A DNA stretch of 32,244 nucleotides from Bacillus multifaciens (GTDB lineage: Bacteria > Bacillota > Bacilli > Bacillales > Bacillaceae_G). The DNA lies in contig NZ_JAVBXD010000046.1 of assembly GCF_030756675.1 (NCBI RefSeq), forward strand, positions 1 through 32,244, given 5' to 3'. Numbering within the stretch: position 1 is the first letter of the stretch; every line of letters begins with the position of its first letter. Both the position numbers and the translations under genes were made by a program. The notes beneath the pieces were generated by a model. It was not told where the DNA came from, made no database searches, and saw only the letters and a program-made list of their open reading frames with translations. This document shows, in pieces, positions 22,214 to 30,539 of this stretch.

Positions 22214-23287
22214 ATGATACCTTCTTATGATTTTTTTATTCACCCAATGTATATTGTAGAGTTACGAAAAGATGTTTGGTCTGATGATCCTGTTCCAGCT
22301 AAGTTAACATATAATAAAAGAAAGTATGATATTGATATTGTATACCGTGGTTCTCATATTCGGAAATTGGAGAAAAAATCATATCATGTGATGTTTTATA
22401 AACCAAAATTTTTTCAAGGCGTGCATGAGCTGCATATAAATTCTGAATTCAACGACCCTTCTTTAATACGGAATAAGTTATCCCTGGATTTTTTTTCGGA
22501 CATTGGTACGCTATCACCAAAAGCGCAACATGTTCTTGTAAAGGTTAATAATCGATTTGAAGGAGTTTATTTACAGTTAGAATCGGTAGATGAAAATTTT
22601 TTACAGAGACGAAATTTACCAAATGGTTCTATTTACTATGCAATCGATGATGATGCGAATTTTTCATTAGTAAGCGAGTTAGATAAATGTATAAAAACGA
22701 AATTATTCTCAGGGTATGAATTGAAATATGGGAATGAACACAGTGAAGAAGATATTAGTGAATTTATCTATCAATTGAATACAATTTCCAGAGCAGCGTA
22801 TGAAAAAGAAATCATAAAATATGTTGATGTTGATAAATATTTACGATGGTTAGCGGGTGTTGTATGCACACAAAACTTTGATGGGTTTGTGCACAACTAT
22901 GCACTTTATCATAATGGAGAAACAAAGTTGTTTGAAATGATTCCTTGGGATTATGATGCAACGTGGGGACGGGATGTTAAAGGGAGAGAAATGGAGCATG
23001 ATTACGTTCGTATTCAAGGATTTAATACATTAAGTGCTAGATTACTTGATGTCGATAGCTTTAGAAAACAATACAGGGGAATTTTGGAAGATATACTTTC
23101 GCATCAATTTACAGTAGAATATATAAAACCGAAAGTAGAAGGAATGCATAAGGAACTTCGTCCATATATTTTGCAAGATCCATATGTAAAATTGAAAATA
23201 GATAAATTTGATAGTGAACCGGATTTGATTTTTCAATATATAGAAAAACGTCGGGAATTTTTACGAGAGCATTTAGATGAATTATGA
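22214..23287 (+). CDS. cotH: Spore coat protein kinase CotH
   Basis: This 357-residue atypical kinase of the CotH family (PF08757) phosphorylates serines of coat proteins such as CotB and CotG in the mother cell. Family motifs are present: the nucleotide-binding Lys region [46 protein letters not shown] with its conserved Asp and Asn, and the metal-binding Asp segment [12 protein letters not shown]. Length is close to B. subtilis CotH (about 362). The frame is open from 22190, but the ATG at 22214 follows GAAGGGAAGGGAG and fits the promoter position. It is divergent from its likely substrate gene, the same arrangement as cotG-cotH in B. subtilis. Confidence 0.93.
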   Translation: MIPSYDFFIHPMYIVELRKDVWSDDPVPAKLTYNKRKYDIDIVYRGSHIRKLEKKSYHVMFYKPKFFQGVHELHINSEFNDPSLIRNKLSLDFFSDIGTLSPKAQHVLVKVNNRFEGVYLQLESVDENFLQRRNLPNGSIYYAIDDDANFSLVSELDKCIKTKLFSGYELKYGNEHSEEDISEFIYQLNTISRAAYEKEIIKYVDVDKYLRWLAGVVCTQNFDGFVHNYALYHNGETKLFEMIPWDYDATWGRDVKGREMEHDYVRIQGFNTLSARLLDVDSFRKQYRGILEDILSHQFTVEYIKPKVEGMHKELRPYILQDPYVKLKIDKFDSEPDLIFQYIEKRREFLREHLDEL

Positions 23288-23295
23288 AGACAAGC

Positions 23296-23327
23296 AAAAA
23301 GAGATTGAACAATCAATCTCTTTTTTT
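23296..23327 (+). terminator. Rho-independent terminator of cotH
   Basis: AAAAAGAGATTG pairs perfectly with CAATCTCTTTTT across a 6-base loop (AACAAT), with a T run. Confidence 0.9.
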
Positions 23328-23368
23328 GTTGTATAATAATGGTAATTGAAAATAAGGAAGGTGAATTA

Positions 23369-23986
23369 ATGGAAATCAAATGGATCAAATGGGTCAAACA
23401 AATACAGGCAATTGCACAGGCCGGATTAGCATATTCAAAAGATGTATATGATATAGAACGTTTTCAAGAACTTCGGAAGTTATCGGTTGAAATGATGTCA
23501 AATTATACAAAAACAGATTGGGAAGTAGTTGAGCAGTTATTTGCAAGTGAAACGGGTTATCAAACTCCAAAAGTGGATATTCGAGCAGTCGTGTTTCAAG
23601 AAGGAAAGTTACTTTTTGTAAAAGAAAAAAGCGATAAGAAATGGGCACTACCAGGCGGGTGGGCTGATATTGGATATACGCCTACGGAAGTTGCGCGAAA
23701 AGAAGTTTTTGAAGAAACTGGTTACGAAGTAGAAAATTTTTGTTTATTATCTATCTTTGATAAACAGAAGCATCAACCATCACCTTCTGCAATTGATGTA
23801 TATAAGATATTTATTAGTTGTGAAATAGTAGGTGGTGAAAGAAAAATCGGTATTGAAACAGAAGATGTTCGCTTTTTTGGAGAAGAAGAATTGCCAGAAC
23901 TATCGATAGGAAGAAACACAGAATGGCAAATCCGGCAAATGTTTGCTTATATGAAAAATCCGAATAAAGAAAGAATGGTGGATTGA
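23369..23986 (+). CDS. Nudix hydrolase with N-terminal helical domain
   Basis: This 205-residue protein probably hydrolyses a nucleoside diphosphate derivative such as ADP-ribose. The N-terminal 60 residues (IKWVKQIQAIAQAGLAYSKD and onward) match the small helical domain found before some Bacillus Nudix domains. The Nudix box is clear: GYTPTEVARKEVFEETGYEV, with the metal-binding EETG and the usual first Arg replaced by Lys (KEVFEE). The upstream WALPGGWADIG strand is typical. The ATG at 23369 follows AAGGAAGGTG; the frame is open from 23339 but that start lacks a ribosome binding site. The gene is transcribed alone. Confidence 0.9.
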   Translation: MEIKWIKWVKQIQAIAQAGLAYSKDVYDIERFQELRKLSVEMMSNYTKTDWEVVEQLFASETGYQTPKVDIRAVVFQEGKLLFVKEKSDKKWALPGGWADIGYTPTEVARKEVFEETGYEVENFCLLSIFDKQKHQPSPSAIDVYKIFISCEIVGGERKIGIETEDVRFFGEEELPELSIGRNTEWQIRQMFAYMKNPNKERMVD

Positions 23987-24066
23987 AAAATTTCTTTGTA
24001 AAGAATTAGTAAATCTTTTATAACTTGCTTGTCTTTTGGAATAATTTCTAGTAATCTATATTCCAT
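23947..24066 (-). CDS. Possible 39-residue small protein, antisense to the Nudix 3' end
   Basis: A frame on the minus strand from an ATG at 24066 has a good ribosome binding site (AAAGGAG, 10 bases away). It encodes MEYRLLEIIPKDKQVIKDLL and ends KEIFQSTILSLFGFFI. The first 28 residues look like a normal soluble N-terminus, while the last part overlaps the Nudix gene and may be chance. It could be a decayed gene start. I do not recognise it. Confidence 0.3.
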   Translation of the reverse strand: MEYRLLEIIPKDKQVIKDLLILYKEIFQSTILSLFGFFI

Positions 24067-24216
24067 CGTGCACTTTCTCCTTTCGAAATAGAAAAGGTAA
24101 GTATGTTTTTTTATTATTGCATAATTTTATACTATTAAGTAGTAGCATATTGGCAAGGGTAGATTTTTATGAAATAATAAGAAAGTGTGTGCGTAGAAAA
24201 AAGGAGATAATGAAGA

Positions 24217-24819
24217 ATGTTAGCAAATTTGATTGAACAGTTACTACAATTTTTTATAAGTCTAGGCTATTTCGGAATTGCGCTAGGGCTCATGATCGAA
24301 ATTATTCCGAGTGAAATTGTATTATCTTATGCAGGTTATTTAGTTGCTAAGGGAGAAATTAATTTCGTTGGGGCAGTAATTGCTGGAACGATTGGTGGAA
24401 CGTTGGCGCAAATTTTCTTGTATTGGCTTGGATATTACGGCGGACGTCCAGTTGTTGAAAAATATGGTAAATATTTATTGATTAATAAGAAACATTTAGA
24501 TGTAGCGGAAGAATGGTTTAAACGATATGGTGCTGGTGTAATTTTCTCTGCGCGCTTTATCCCAGTTGTACGTCATGCAATATCGATTCCAGCTGGATTA
24601 GCGAAGATGTCATTGAAACGATTTACAGCATATACAGTACTCGCTATTATTCCGTGGTCTATACTGTTTATTTATTTTGGTGAAAAACTTGGCGGGAATT
24701 GGCGTCATATTAAAGAATATGCTGCTGACTACACGCATTATTTCATCGTAGGAGCGATTCTATTTATTGCTGTATACATAGGTATGAAATTATTGAAAAA
24801 AAGAAAAGCAGGTCGTTAA
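24217..24819 (+). CDS. DedA/VTT-family membrane protein
   Basis: This 200-residue polytopic protein belongs to the DedA (VTT domain) family, whose members act in phospholipid transbilayer movement or proton-dependent membrane homeostasis. Family motifs: EIIPSEIVLSYAGYL, the G-x-x-x-G-rich GTIGGTLAQIFLYWLGYYGG, and FSARFIPVVRHAISIPAGLA, containing the conserved F-x-R-x-x-P-x-x-R pattern. Five to six hydrophobic helices and a basic tail (LLKKRKAGR) are visible. AAAAAGGAGATAATGA precedes the ATG. A hairpin follows the stop. Confidence 0.92.
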   Translation: MLANLIEQLLQFFISLGYFGIALGLMIEIIPSEIVLSYAGYLVAKGEINFVGAVIAGTIGGTLAQIFLYWLGYYGGRPVVEKYGKYLLINKKHLDVAEEWFKRYGAGVIFSARFIPVVRHAISIPAGLAKMSLKRFTAYTVLAIIPWSILFIYFGEKLGGNWRHIKEYAADYTHYFIVGAILFIAVYIGMKLLKKRKAGR

Positions 24820-24846
24820 AGTCAATGAATTTTCATTGGCTTTTTT
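24818..24846 (+). terminator. Rho-independent terminator of the DedA gene
   Basis: AAAGTCAATGAA pairs with TTCATTGGCTTT (one G-T pair) across a 2-base loop and runs into TTTTTTCTTT. It begins at the stop codon. Confidence 0.8.
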
Positions 24847-24858
24847 CTTTATTTATTT

Positions 24859-25128
24859 GTAACTACTCAGCTATACCTTTTAGAAATTTAGAAAAGGGTA
24901 TGATTCTAGTGAAGATGTGTCTCTCTAGTATTTGTAAATTCATTTTTGGGCATATAGACTGCTGTCATGCAAACAGGGCAGGGGCCTGCACTTATTGTCT
25001 ACTTTTGTTTTCAAACCTTGCACGTGGCCAGGAACAGGCCCTGACCGCTCCTATGCATCGCCAGTCCCTCTCGCCCATTTAAAAAAATGCTTTTCTGTCG
25101 GTTTTTCATAAAGTAACTGAGTAGTTAC
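24859..25128. repeat. B. cereus-type dispersed repeat framed by a 12-bp inverted repeat
   Basis: GTAACTACTCAG (24859-24870) and its exact complement CTGAGTAGTTAC (25117-25128) enclose about 245 bp. The inner part (24942-25107) is homologous to 29815-29985. Both share a CATATA-G--TGCTG--ATGC start, a CCTGACCG--CTATGCAT--CCAG--CTCTCGCC middle and a TGTCG-TTTTT end. The right copy of the arm is itself a small palindrome (GTAACT/AGTTAC). A frame crossing this region (24825-25082) is not credible as a gene. Confidence 0.65.
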
Positions 25129-25221
25129 GTTTATTTTGTGATTAAAGTTTTATCTTATATAAGTTCTAAAAGTAGAAAGTTGTCCATATGGTGTAGTAAA
25201 ACAGTATAGCGGAGGAATTTC

Positions 25222-26601
25222 ATGAAGGGATCACCGTTTTTACGCGGAACATTCTTTTTAACAATGGCAACGATGATTTCGAAAATGTTAGGTTTTATAT
25301 ATGTTATTCCTTTTACAGCGATGGTTGGAACGGGAGGATATGTATTATATACATATGCTTATCGTCCTTATACAATTATGCTTAGTATCGCAACGATGGG
25401 ACTTCCTTTAGCTGTCTCCAAAATGGTATCTAAATATAATGAATTAGACGATTATTACACGGTGAAACGAGTATTAAAAAGTGGGCTTATTTTTATGGGG
25501 TGTATGGGAGTTATAGCGTTTTTATTGTTATATTGTTTAGCTCCCTATCTTGCAAAGGTAGTTATAGATGGCGGAGATCAAACAGGTAATAGTGTCACGG
25601 CTGTTACATATAATATTCAAATTGTAAGCTTTGCTTTACTAATTGTTCCTTCTATGAGCTTATTACGTGGATTTTTTCAAGGATTTCAATCGATGGGGCC
25701 ATCTGCTTTAAGTGTAGTAGTAGAACAGTTTTTTCGAATGTTAACAATCTTAATCGGAAGTTTTGCAGTACTTCATATATACAAAGGTGCAACAGCGTTG
25801 GCGGTTGGAGTTGCTACGTTTGGTGCTTTTGTAGGAGCTGTAGCAGGACTTGGAATATTAATTGCATATTACTTAAAGAGAAGGCGTCATTTAAAGAAAA
25901 AAGAAAATATGAGTGTTCCGCAAACAACAAAATCATTTTTCGCACTGTATAAAGAATTATTTACATACTCCATTCCATTTGTTGTTGTTGGTCTTGCCAT
26001 TCCCTTGTATCAAACAATCGATACATTTACAATTAATAAGTTATTAATGCAAATGGGATATTTACAGCGAGAAGCGGAAAAAATAAATGCTGTGATTGGG
26101 CTTGTACAAATGGTTGTGTTAATTCCGGTTTCCGTTGCTACAGCTTTTAGTATGTCACTCGTTCCTGAGATGACGAAGGCGTATACAGCCAAAAATGACC
26201 AGTTATTATATAAACATTTTACAAGAACAAATTTGCTCGTTGTATTTCTAACGATTCCAGCATCGTTAGGAATGATGATTTTAGCTGAACCAGTATATAC
26301 ATTACTATTTGGGACAGGAAATGATCCTGCGCTTGGAAGTGTGATTTTACGCTATTACGCCCCGGCTTGTATATTATTTTCGCTCTTTGCTGTAACAGCG
26401 GCTATGCTGCAAGGGATTGATCAACAGCGAAAAACAGTAATTGGTTTGTTTATAGGAATAGGGATAAAAATTGCGTTAAACATTGTATTACTTCCACAAT
26501 TTGATTATATTAGTTTTATTATTGCGACTTATGCTGGTTATACGGTTTCTGTTTCGTTTAACTTGTGGATACTTTCTAAATATGTTATAAAGGCAACATA
26601 A
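25222..26601 (+). CDS. MurJ/SpoVB-like polysaccharide flippase (C-terminally short)
   Basis: This 459-residue MOP-superfamily protein is predicted to flip lipid-linked cell-envelope precursors across the membrane. The N-terminus (FLRGTFFLTMATMISKMLGF) and the following MVGTGGYVLYTYAYRPYTIM are typical of the YtgP/SpoVB branch. The conserved LLRGFFQGFQSMGPSALS and LLFGTGND segments are also there. About 12 membrane helices are visible. From memory, Bacillus relatives have about 14 helices and 530-550 residues, so this copy seems to lack the last two; it stops after WILSKYVIKAT with a terminator immediately behind. GCGGAGGAATTTC precedes the ATG. Confidence 0.87.
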   Translation: MKGSPFLRGTFFLTMATMISKMLGFIYVIPFTAMVGTGGYVLYTYAYRPYTIMLSIATMGLPLAVSKMVSKYNELDDYYTVKRVLKSGLIFMGCMGVIAFLLLYCLAPYLAKVVIDGGDQTGNSVTAVTYNIQIVSFALLIVPSMSLLRGFFQGFQSMGPSALSVVVEQFFRMLTILIGSFAVLHIYKGATALAVGVATFGAFVGAVAGLGILIAYYLKRRRHLKKKENMSVPQTTKSFFALYKELFTYSIPFVVVGLAIPLYQTIDTFTINKLLMQMGYLQREAEKINAVIGLVQMVVLIPVSVATAFSMSLVPEMTKAYTAKNDQLLYKHFTRTNLLVVFLTIPASLGMMILAEPVYTLLFGTGNDPALGSVILRYYAPACILFSLFAVTAAMLQGIDQQRKTVIGLFIGIGIKIALNIVLLPQFDYISFIIATYAGYTVSVSFNLWILSKYVIKAT

Positions 26602-26608
26602 TGTCTAT

Positions 26609-26635
26609 AAAAGACAGAGAATGCTCTGTCTTTTT
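26609..26635 (+). terminator. Rho-independent terminator
   Basis: AAAAGACAGAG pairs perfectly with CTCTGTCTTTT across a 4-base loop (AATG). It starts 8 bases after the flippase stop. Confidence 0.9.
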
Positions 26636-26655
26636 CTATTTTAATAATTTGTGAA

Positions 26656-26669
26656 GAAAAGCGTTTTCA
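26656..26669 (+). promoter_or_regulatory. Possible catabolite-responsive element upstream of corA
   Basis: GAAAAGCGTTTTCA matches the cre consensus at about 12 of 14 positions, with GAAAA/TTTTC symmetry. It is about 120 bases before the CorA start. Pattern-based only. Confidence 0.3.
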
Positions 26670-26788
26670 AAATAATTTTCTATTGAAATCTTTTCATTTG
26701 TTTCATATGCTGAAAATAGCGGTTTAAAATAGACTGTTATTTCAAAGTGAGGTTGGTTCCTACATGTAATAAGAATCGGGGTGATAGT

Positions 26789-27730
26789 ATGTTAAATATT
26801 TATTTAACAGACCGAAACGGAAAACTACAAGAGATCGAGGAGATTCAAAAGGGCTGCTGGATTAATGTACTCCATCCAACGGAGGAAGAAATTCAATTTT
26901 TAGTTCAAACGTTAAATGTTGAACTGGACTTTATTAAAGACCCCTTGGATGATGAAGAACGTTCGCGTATTGAAAAAGAAGATGATAATGCTTTAATTAT
27001 CGTCGATATTCCAACAGTTAGACATGACGAAGAAGGAAATTCAATGTATGATACGATTCCGATTGGTATGATCGTCATGCCAGAATGTTTTGTTACAATT
27101 TGTTTGGAAGAAAATCCGATTTTTGAACGCTTTATTAATCAGCGAATTAAAGAATTTTATACCTTTAAAAAGACACGTTTTGCACTGCAGCTCTTATATA
27201 CGATTTCTACTTATTATTTACGTTATTTAAAACAGATTAATCGAAAAACAACGGATTTAGAGCATGAGCTCAATAAATCGATGAAAAATAAAGAGATTTT
27301 TACGTTATTAGGGCTTGAAAAAAGCTTAGTGTACTTTACGACATCTTTAAAGGCAAATAAGATTGTAATTCAAAAATTAATGCGAAATAATACATTTTTG
27401 AAAATGTATGAAGATGATCAAGATTTACTTGAAGATGTATTAATTGAAAATAAGCAGGCAATTGAGATGGCCGAAATATATAGCCATATTTTAAGTGGTA
27501 TGATGAATACATTTAGTTCTGTCATTTCCAATAATTTAAACAGTGTTATGAAGTTTTTAACTTCTATGACGATCATATTATCAGTACCAACAATGGTTTC
27601 CAGTTTTTTTGGAATGAATGTTCCGGTTCCATTAAGTGAAAATCCTCATGGTTTTTTAATGGCTATGATTATATCGGCAATATTATCTTGCTTAATGGCT
27701 TTTGTTTTTTGGAAGAAACGTTATTTTTAA
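26789..27730 (+). CDS. CorA-family divalent cation transporter
   Basis: This 313-residue transporter would carry Mg2+ or a related divalent ion as a homopentamer. The cytoplasmic domain (to about residue 240) is rich in acidic residues and long helices. Two membrane helices lie at the C-terminus, and the signature GMN sits at the end of the first (SSFFGMNVPVP). A positively charged C-terminus (FWKKRYF) fits the family. The ATG at 26789 is preceded by CGGGGTGAT; an upstream GTG at 26747 has no ribosome binding site. No Mg-sensing riboswitch is evident in the 180-base leader. Confidence 0.93.
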   Translation: MLNIYLTDRNGKLQEIEEIQKGCWINVLHPTEEEIQFLVQTLNVELDFIKDPLDDEERSRIEKEDDNALIIVDIPTVRHDEEGNSMYDTIPIGMIVMPECFVTICLEENPIFERFINQRIKEFYTFKKTRFALQLLYTISTYYLRYLKQINRKTTDLEHELNKSMKNKEIFTLLGLEKSLVYFTTSLKANKIVIQKLMRNNTFLKMYEDDQDLLEDVLIENKQAIEMAEIYSHILSGMMNTFSSVISNNLNSVMKFLTSMTIILSVPTMVSSFFGMNVPVPLSENPHGFLMAMIISAILSCLMAFVFWKKRYF

Positions 27731-27740
27731 TATGAAACCC

Positions 27741-27775
27741 AGCTGTTTTGGAACATTTCCAAAGCAGCTTTTTTG
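27741..27775 (+). terminator. Rho-independent terminator of the CorA gene
   Basis: AGCTGTTTTGGAA pairs with TTCCAAAGCAGCT (one mismatch) across a short loop, followed by TTTTTT. Confidence 0.8.
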
Positions 27776-27941
27776 ATTTAAAGTATTGAGAAATTAGCAT
27801 TTTTACACACTATCGTTCCTTAATTTATGAAATGAAAGATGTATAATATACCATTTAGGTTAATTTTTATAAGTACTTGTTCAATCTAAGGATTCCAGTT
27901 ACAATTACATATTGTTAATGAAAAGATGGGGGATATGCATC

Positions 27942-28838
27942 ATGGAAATGTTTCATTTACCAAAAGCGTTCCTGCAAATGAATACGATTTTTATTTCAAT
28001 TTTAATTGAAGCATTGCCATTTGTATTAATTGGTGTATTTATTTCAGGATTCATTCAAATGTTTGTGACAGAAGATATGGTAGCAAAGTGGATGCCAAAG
28101 AATCGTTTTCTGTCTGTCTTATTAGCCGTTTTTCTAGGGATGATGTTCCCAGGGTGTGAATGTGGAATTGTTCCAATCGTAAGGCGCCTTATCGGGAAAG
28201 GGGTACCACCATATGCAGGAATTGCCTTCATGCTGACTGGACCGATTATTAATCCTGTCGTTTTATTTGCGACATATGTGGCGTTTGGTAGCAGTATGCA
28301 TATGGTTTGGTATCGCGCTATTGTCGCTATTATTGTAGCCGTTATTGTCGGTCTTGTCTTATCGTTTATGTTTAAAGATCATCAATTACGGAATACTAAT
28401 TTTCCAGTGGTAAATCATAATCGACCATTCCGTGAAAAATTTTGGGATGTATGTACACATGCTGTTGAGGAGTTTTTCTCAATGGGAAAATTTTTAATTA
28501 TTGGTGCGCTTATTGCGGCAAGTGTACAAACTTTTGTGAAGACGTCTACCCTCCTTGCAATTGGACAAGGGCCATATTCTTCACCAATTGTTATGATGGG
28601 ACTTGCTTTTATTTTATCATTATGTTCAGAAGCTGATGCGTTTATTGCATCTTCATTCCAAAGTACATTTGCAACACCAGCTCTAGTCGCCTTTCTTGTA
28701 TATGGACCGATGGTAGATATTAAAAATATGATTATGATGCTTGCGAATTTTAAAACACGTTTTGTTATTGTTGTTATTGTTTTAATTACAGTTGTTGTTT
28801 ATGCAAGCTCACTACTCATTTATGCGATGGGGTGGTAA
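27942..28838 (+). CDS. ycgR: YcgR-type permease (COG0701/DUF318)
   Basis: This 298-residue polytopic membrane protein has about eight helices. Landmarks are LIEALPFVLIGVFISGFIQM, the Gly/Cys motif MMFPGCECGIVPIVRRL, the FMLTGPIINPVVLFATY helix and LSLCSEADAFIASSF. The Cys-x-Cys and the late Cys/Glu/Asp cluster could handle a metal. The ATG at 27942 follows GATGGGGGA; an upstream TTG at 27912 is unlikely. It is separated by only 3 bases from the next gene, so the two are co-translated and probably form one membrane complex. In B. subtilis the same pair is ycgR-ycgQ. The substrate is not established. Confidence 0.88.
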   Translation: MEMFHLPKAFLQMNTIFISILIEALPFVLIGVFISGFIQMFVTEDMVAKWMPKNRFLSVLLAVFLGMMFPGCECGIVPIVRRLIGKGVPPYAGIAFMLTGPIINPVVLFATYVAFGSSMHMVWYRAIVAIIVAVIVGLVLSFMFKDHQLRNTNFPVVNHNRPFREKFWDVCTHAVEEFFSMGKFLIIGALIAASVQTFVKTSTLLAIGQGPYSSPIVMMGLAFILSLCSEADAFIASSFQSTFATPALVAFLVYGPMVDIKNMIMMLANFKTRFVIVVIVLITVVVYASSLLIYAMGW

Positions 28839-28841
28839 TTA

Positions 28842-29711
28842 ATGTTTCGAGCTTATATTTTACTTGGGTTTACAATTTTATTAGCACAACTTCATATTTC
28901 TGGTGATATTACAAAATATATTAATATGAAATATGCGTATTTATCAAAAACAGCAGCAATTATTTTAGGATTTTTAACTGTCATTCAAATGATTATTGTA
29001 TTTCAAAAAGAACATGGTAAACATGAGCATGATCATGAATGCGGCTGTAATGAAAGTCACTGTGGTCATGATCATTCAAAAGATGAAAACACATGGTGGA
29101 AACGTACGATTGCGTACACGCTATTTTGTTTTCCGATTATTTCGGGGCTCTTTTTTCCAATTGCAACACTAGATTCCGATATCGTAAAAGCAAAAGGGTT
29201 TCATTTCCCGGTTGCACAGCCAGAAAGTAAAGACCCGTTTATGAATCGACAGTTTTTACGACCTGATACGAGCATTTATTATGCAAAAGAAGGATATCGA
29301 GAGGTTATGGATAAAGAGAAGAAGCAATTTGTAACAAAAGATAAAATTGCTTTAAACGATGCTGACTTTTTGAAAGGGATGGAAGTAGTGTATAACTATC
29401 CTGGCGAATTCACGGGTAAAACAATTTCTTTTAAAGGATTTGTATTCCGTGATGATTCCTCTAAAAAAGAACAATACTTTATATTCCGTTTTGGAATTAT
29501 TCACTGTGTTGCTGATTCAGGTGTATACGGAATGCTGGTTAAGAAACCAGAAGATGCTCAGTGGAAAAATGATGAGTGGATTCAAGTGGAAGGAACAATT
29601 TCAACAGAGTTTTATCAGCCATTTCATGCAAACATCCCTGTATTAGAAGTTACAAAATGGAACACAGTAGAATCTCCAAAAGAACAATATGTATACCGAG
29701 GAGCCGATTGA
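28842..29711 (+). CDS. ycgQ: YcgQ-type protein (TIGR03943), His/Cys-rich loop
   Basis: This 289-residue partner of the preceding permease has two membrane helices near the N-terminus and a third after the metal-like loop. The loop at about residues 58-82 reads HGKHEHDHECGCNESHCGHD, a dense cluster of His and Cys that should bind zinc or a similar cation. The C-terminal 150 residues are probably outside the membrane (PGEFTGKTISFKGFVFRDDS, then FRFGIIHCVADSGVYGMLV and EWIQVEGTISTEF) and look like a beta-rich domain. A terminator follows. A metal-related role is inferred from the loop. No Zur box was found in the 210 bases upstream of the pair. Confidence 0.87.
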   Translation: MFRAYILLGFTILLAQLHISGDITKYINMKYAYLSKTAAIILGFLTVIQMIIVFQKEHGKHEHDHECGCNESHCGHDHSKDENTWWKRTIAYTLFCFPIISGLFFPIATLDSDIVKAKGFHFPVAQPESKDPFMNRQFLRPDTSIYYAKEGYREVMDKEKKQFVTKDKIALNDADFLKGMEVVYNYPGEFTGKTISFKGFVFRDDSSKKEQYFIFRFGIIHCVADSGVYGMLVKKPEDAQWKNDEWIQVEGTISTEFYQPFHANIPVLEVTKWNTVESPKEQYVYRGAD

Positions 29712-29731
29712 TAAAATTGGCTTCTTTTTAT
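29702..29731 (+). terminator. Rho-independent terminator of ycgRQ
   Basis: AGCCGATT pairs with AATTGGCT (one G-T pair) around a 5-base loop, followed by TCTTTTTAT. It overlaps the ycgQ stop. Confidence 0.7.
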
Positions 29732-29814
29732 AGATGTAAAGTAGATAAGGGGGACTCCTGTTGTTTAAAATTTCACCTTATCATTATAAATGTATATATC
29801 CATATCTATTTTAA

Positions 29815-29985
29815 TTTTTTGACATATAAGTTGCTGCTATGCAGAATACAACATAATTGCTACTTGCTTACGCCTTTTTCTTTAAACATTGTATGTGGTA
29901 GGAAAAGGTCCTGACCGTTGCTATGCATGACCAGATGCTCTCGCCTGTATAAAAAGAAAGGGGCTTTTTATGTCGTTTTTTTAAC
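29815..29985. repeat. B. cereus-type dispersed repeat
   Basis: This stretch is homologous to 24942-25107 along its length and to 509-577 in its right part (shared CTATGCATGACCAGATGCTC and TATGTCGTTTTTTTAA). It fills the gap between ycgQ and yjcZ and contains no credible frame. The 12-bp inverted repeats that frame the 24859 copy are absent here. Confidence 0.6.
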
Positions 29986-29997
29986 TTGTATATATAG

Positions 29998-30030
29998 AAA
30001 AAGAACATCTAAACATTAGATGTTCTTTTT
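29998..30030. terminator. Strong bidirectional terminator
   Basis: AAAAAGAACATCTAA pairs perfectly with TTAGATGTTCTTTTT across a 3-base loop. On the minus strand it would end yjcZ transcription. Confidence 0.85.
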
Positions 30031-30076
30031 CATAGTTTTTTTGTCTACATAAAAGTTGTATGGAGCGGATCGCTAG

Positions 30077-30166
30077 TTAGCAAAAACAAGCAGCACCAAC
30101 AATAATTAAGAGGATAAATAATACAACAACTAACGCAAACCCACCACCGTGACTTCCAAAGCCCAT
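30077..30166 (-). CDS. YjcZ-family sporulation microprotein, 29 residues
   Basis: This tiny protein starts MGFGSHGGGFALVVVLFILL and ends GAACFC. A Gly-rich head and one membrane helix are the mark of the YjcZ family of sporulation-associated peptides. AAAGGAGG lies 9 bases from the ATG at 30166. A longer frame from 30289 is open but has no start signal and reads as non-coding DNA. The Cys-Phe-Cys end is unusual for the family as I recall it. A role in the spore is known only by family association. Confidence 0.85.
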   Translation of the reverse strand: MGFGSHGGGFALVVVLFILLIIVGAACFC

Positions 30167-30368
30167 TGTTTTTTCCTCCTTTTGTTTTAAGGTACATAAT
30201 ACAATATGCACTTTTATAATGATGTGACTGGGATATATGCCATATAAAGCCGTTTTTTTTTGTATAGGGATAGAGGGAGAAGGAAACATATAAGAATAAT
30301 GATTTAAAAGTGTTGTTTTGTTATTAAAGCAGGCTGTTTAAATTAAGGGGGTTCCAGAATGGAAGTAT

Positions 30369-30391
30369 AGCGACATTGAGATCGCTTTTTT
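30369..30391 (+). terminator. Terminator-like hairpin without an obvious gene
   Basis: AGCGA pairs with TCGCT across an 8-base loop, followed by TTTTTT. A small TTCCA/TGGAA hairpin lies just upstream (30353-30365). No plus-strand gene precedes it, so it could end a small RNA starting in 30290-30340. The rest of 30170-30539 shows nothing else. Confidence 0.4.
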
Positions 30392-30539
30392 CATGGAAAA
30401 GTGACTTTTTATTGAAGATGGATTTTCAGTAAACAAAACAATTTTTGAAAACATAAGTATAGGGGGGGTTTGTAAGATTCACAAAAGTTCTGTCGTCCTA
30501 TTTAGAGCATACATATCAGTAGAGAGGAGGAAATATTGA

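Noticed and set aside
24825-25082. An 85-codon frame after the DedA gene
   Set aside because: It lies in the terminator and the dispersed repeat, has no ribosome binding site, and its sequence is explained by the repeat.
26640-26788. Magnesium riboswitch in the CorA leader
   Set aside because: The leader is short and AT-rich, with no M-box-like conserved stems or terminator/antiterminator pair visible.
29576-29914. A 112-codon frame overlapping the ycgQ end and the repeat
   Set aside because: It is out of frame with ycgQ, crosses a terminator and enters a non-coding repeat.
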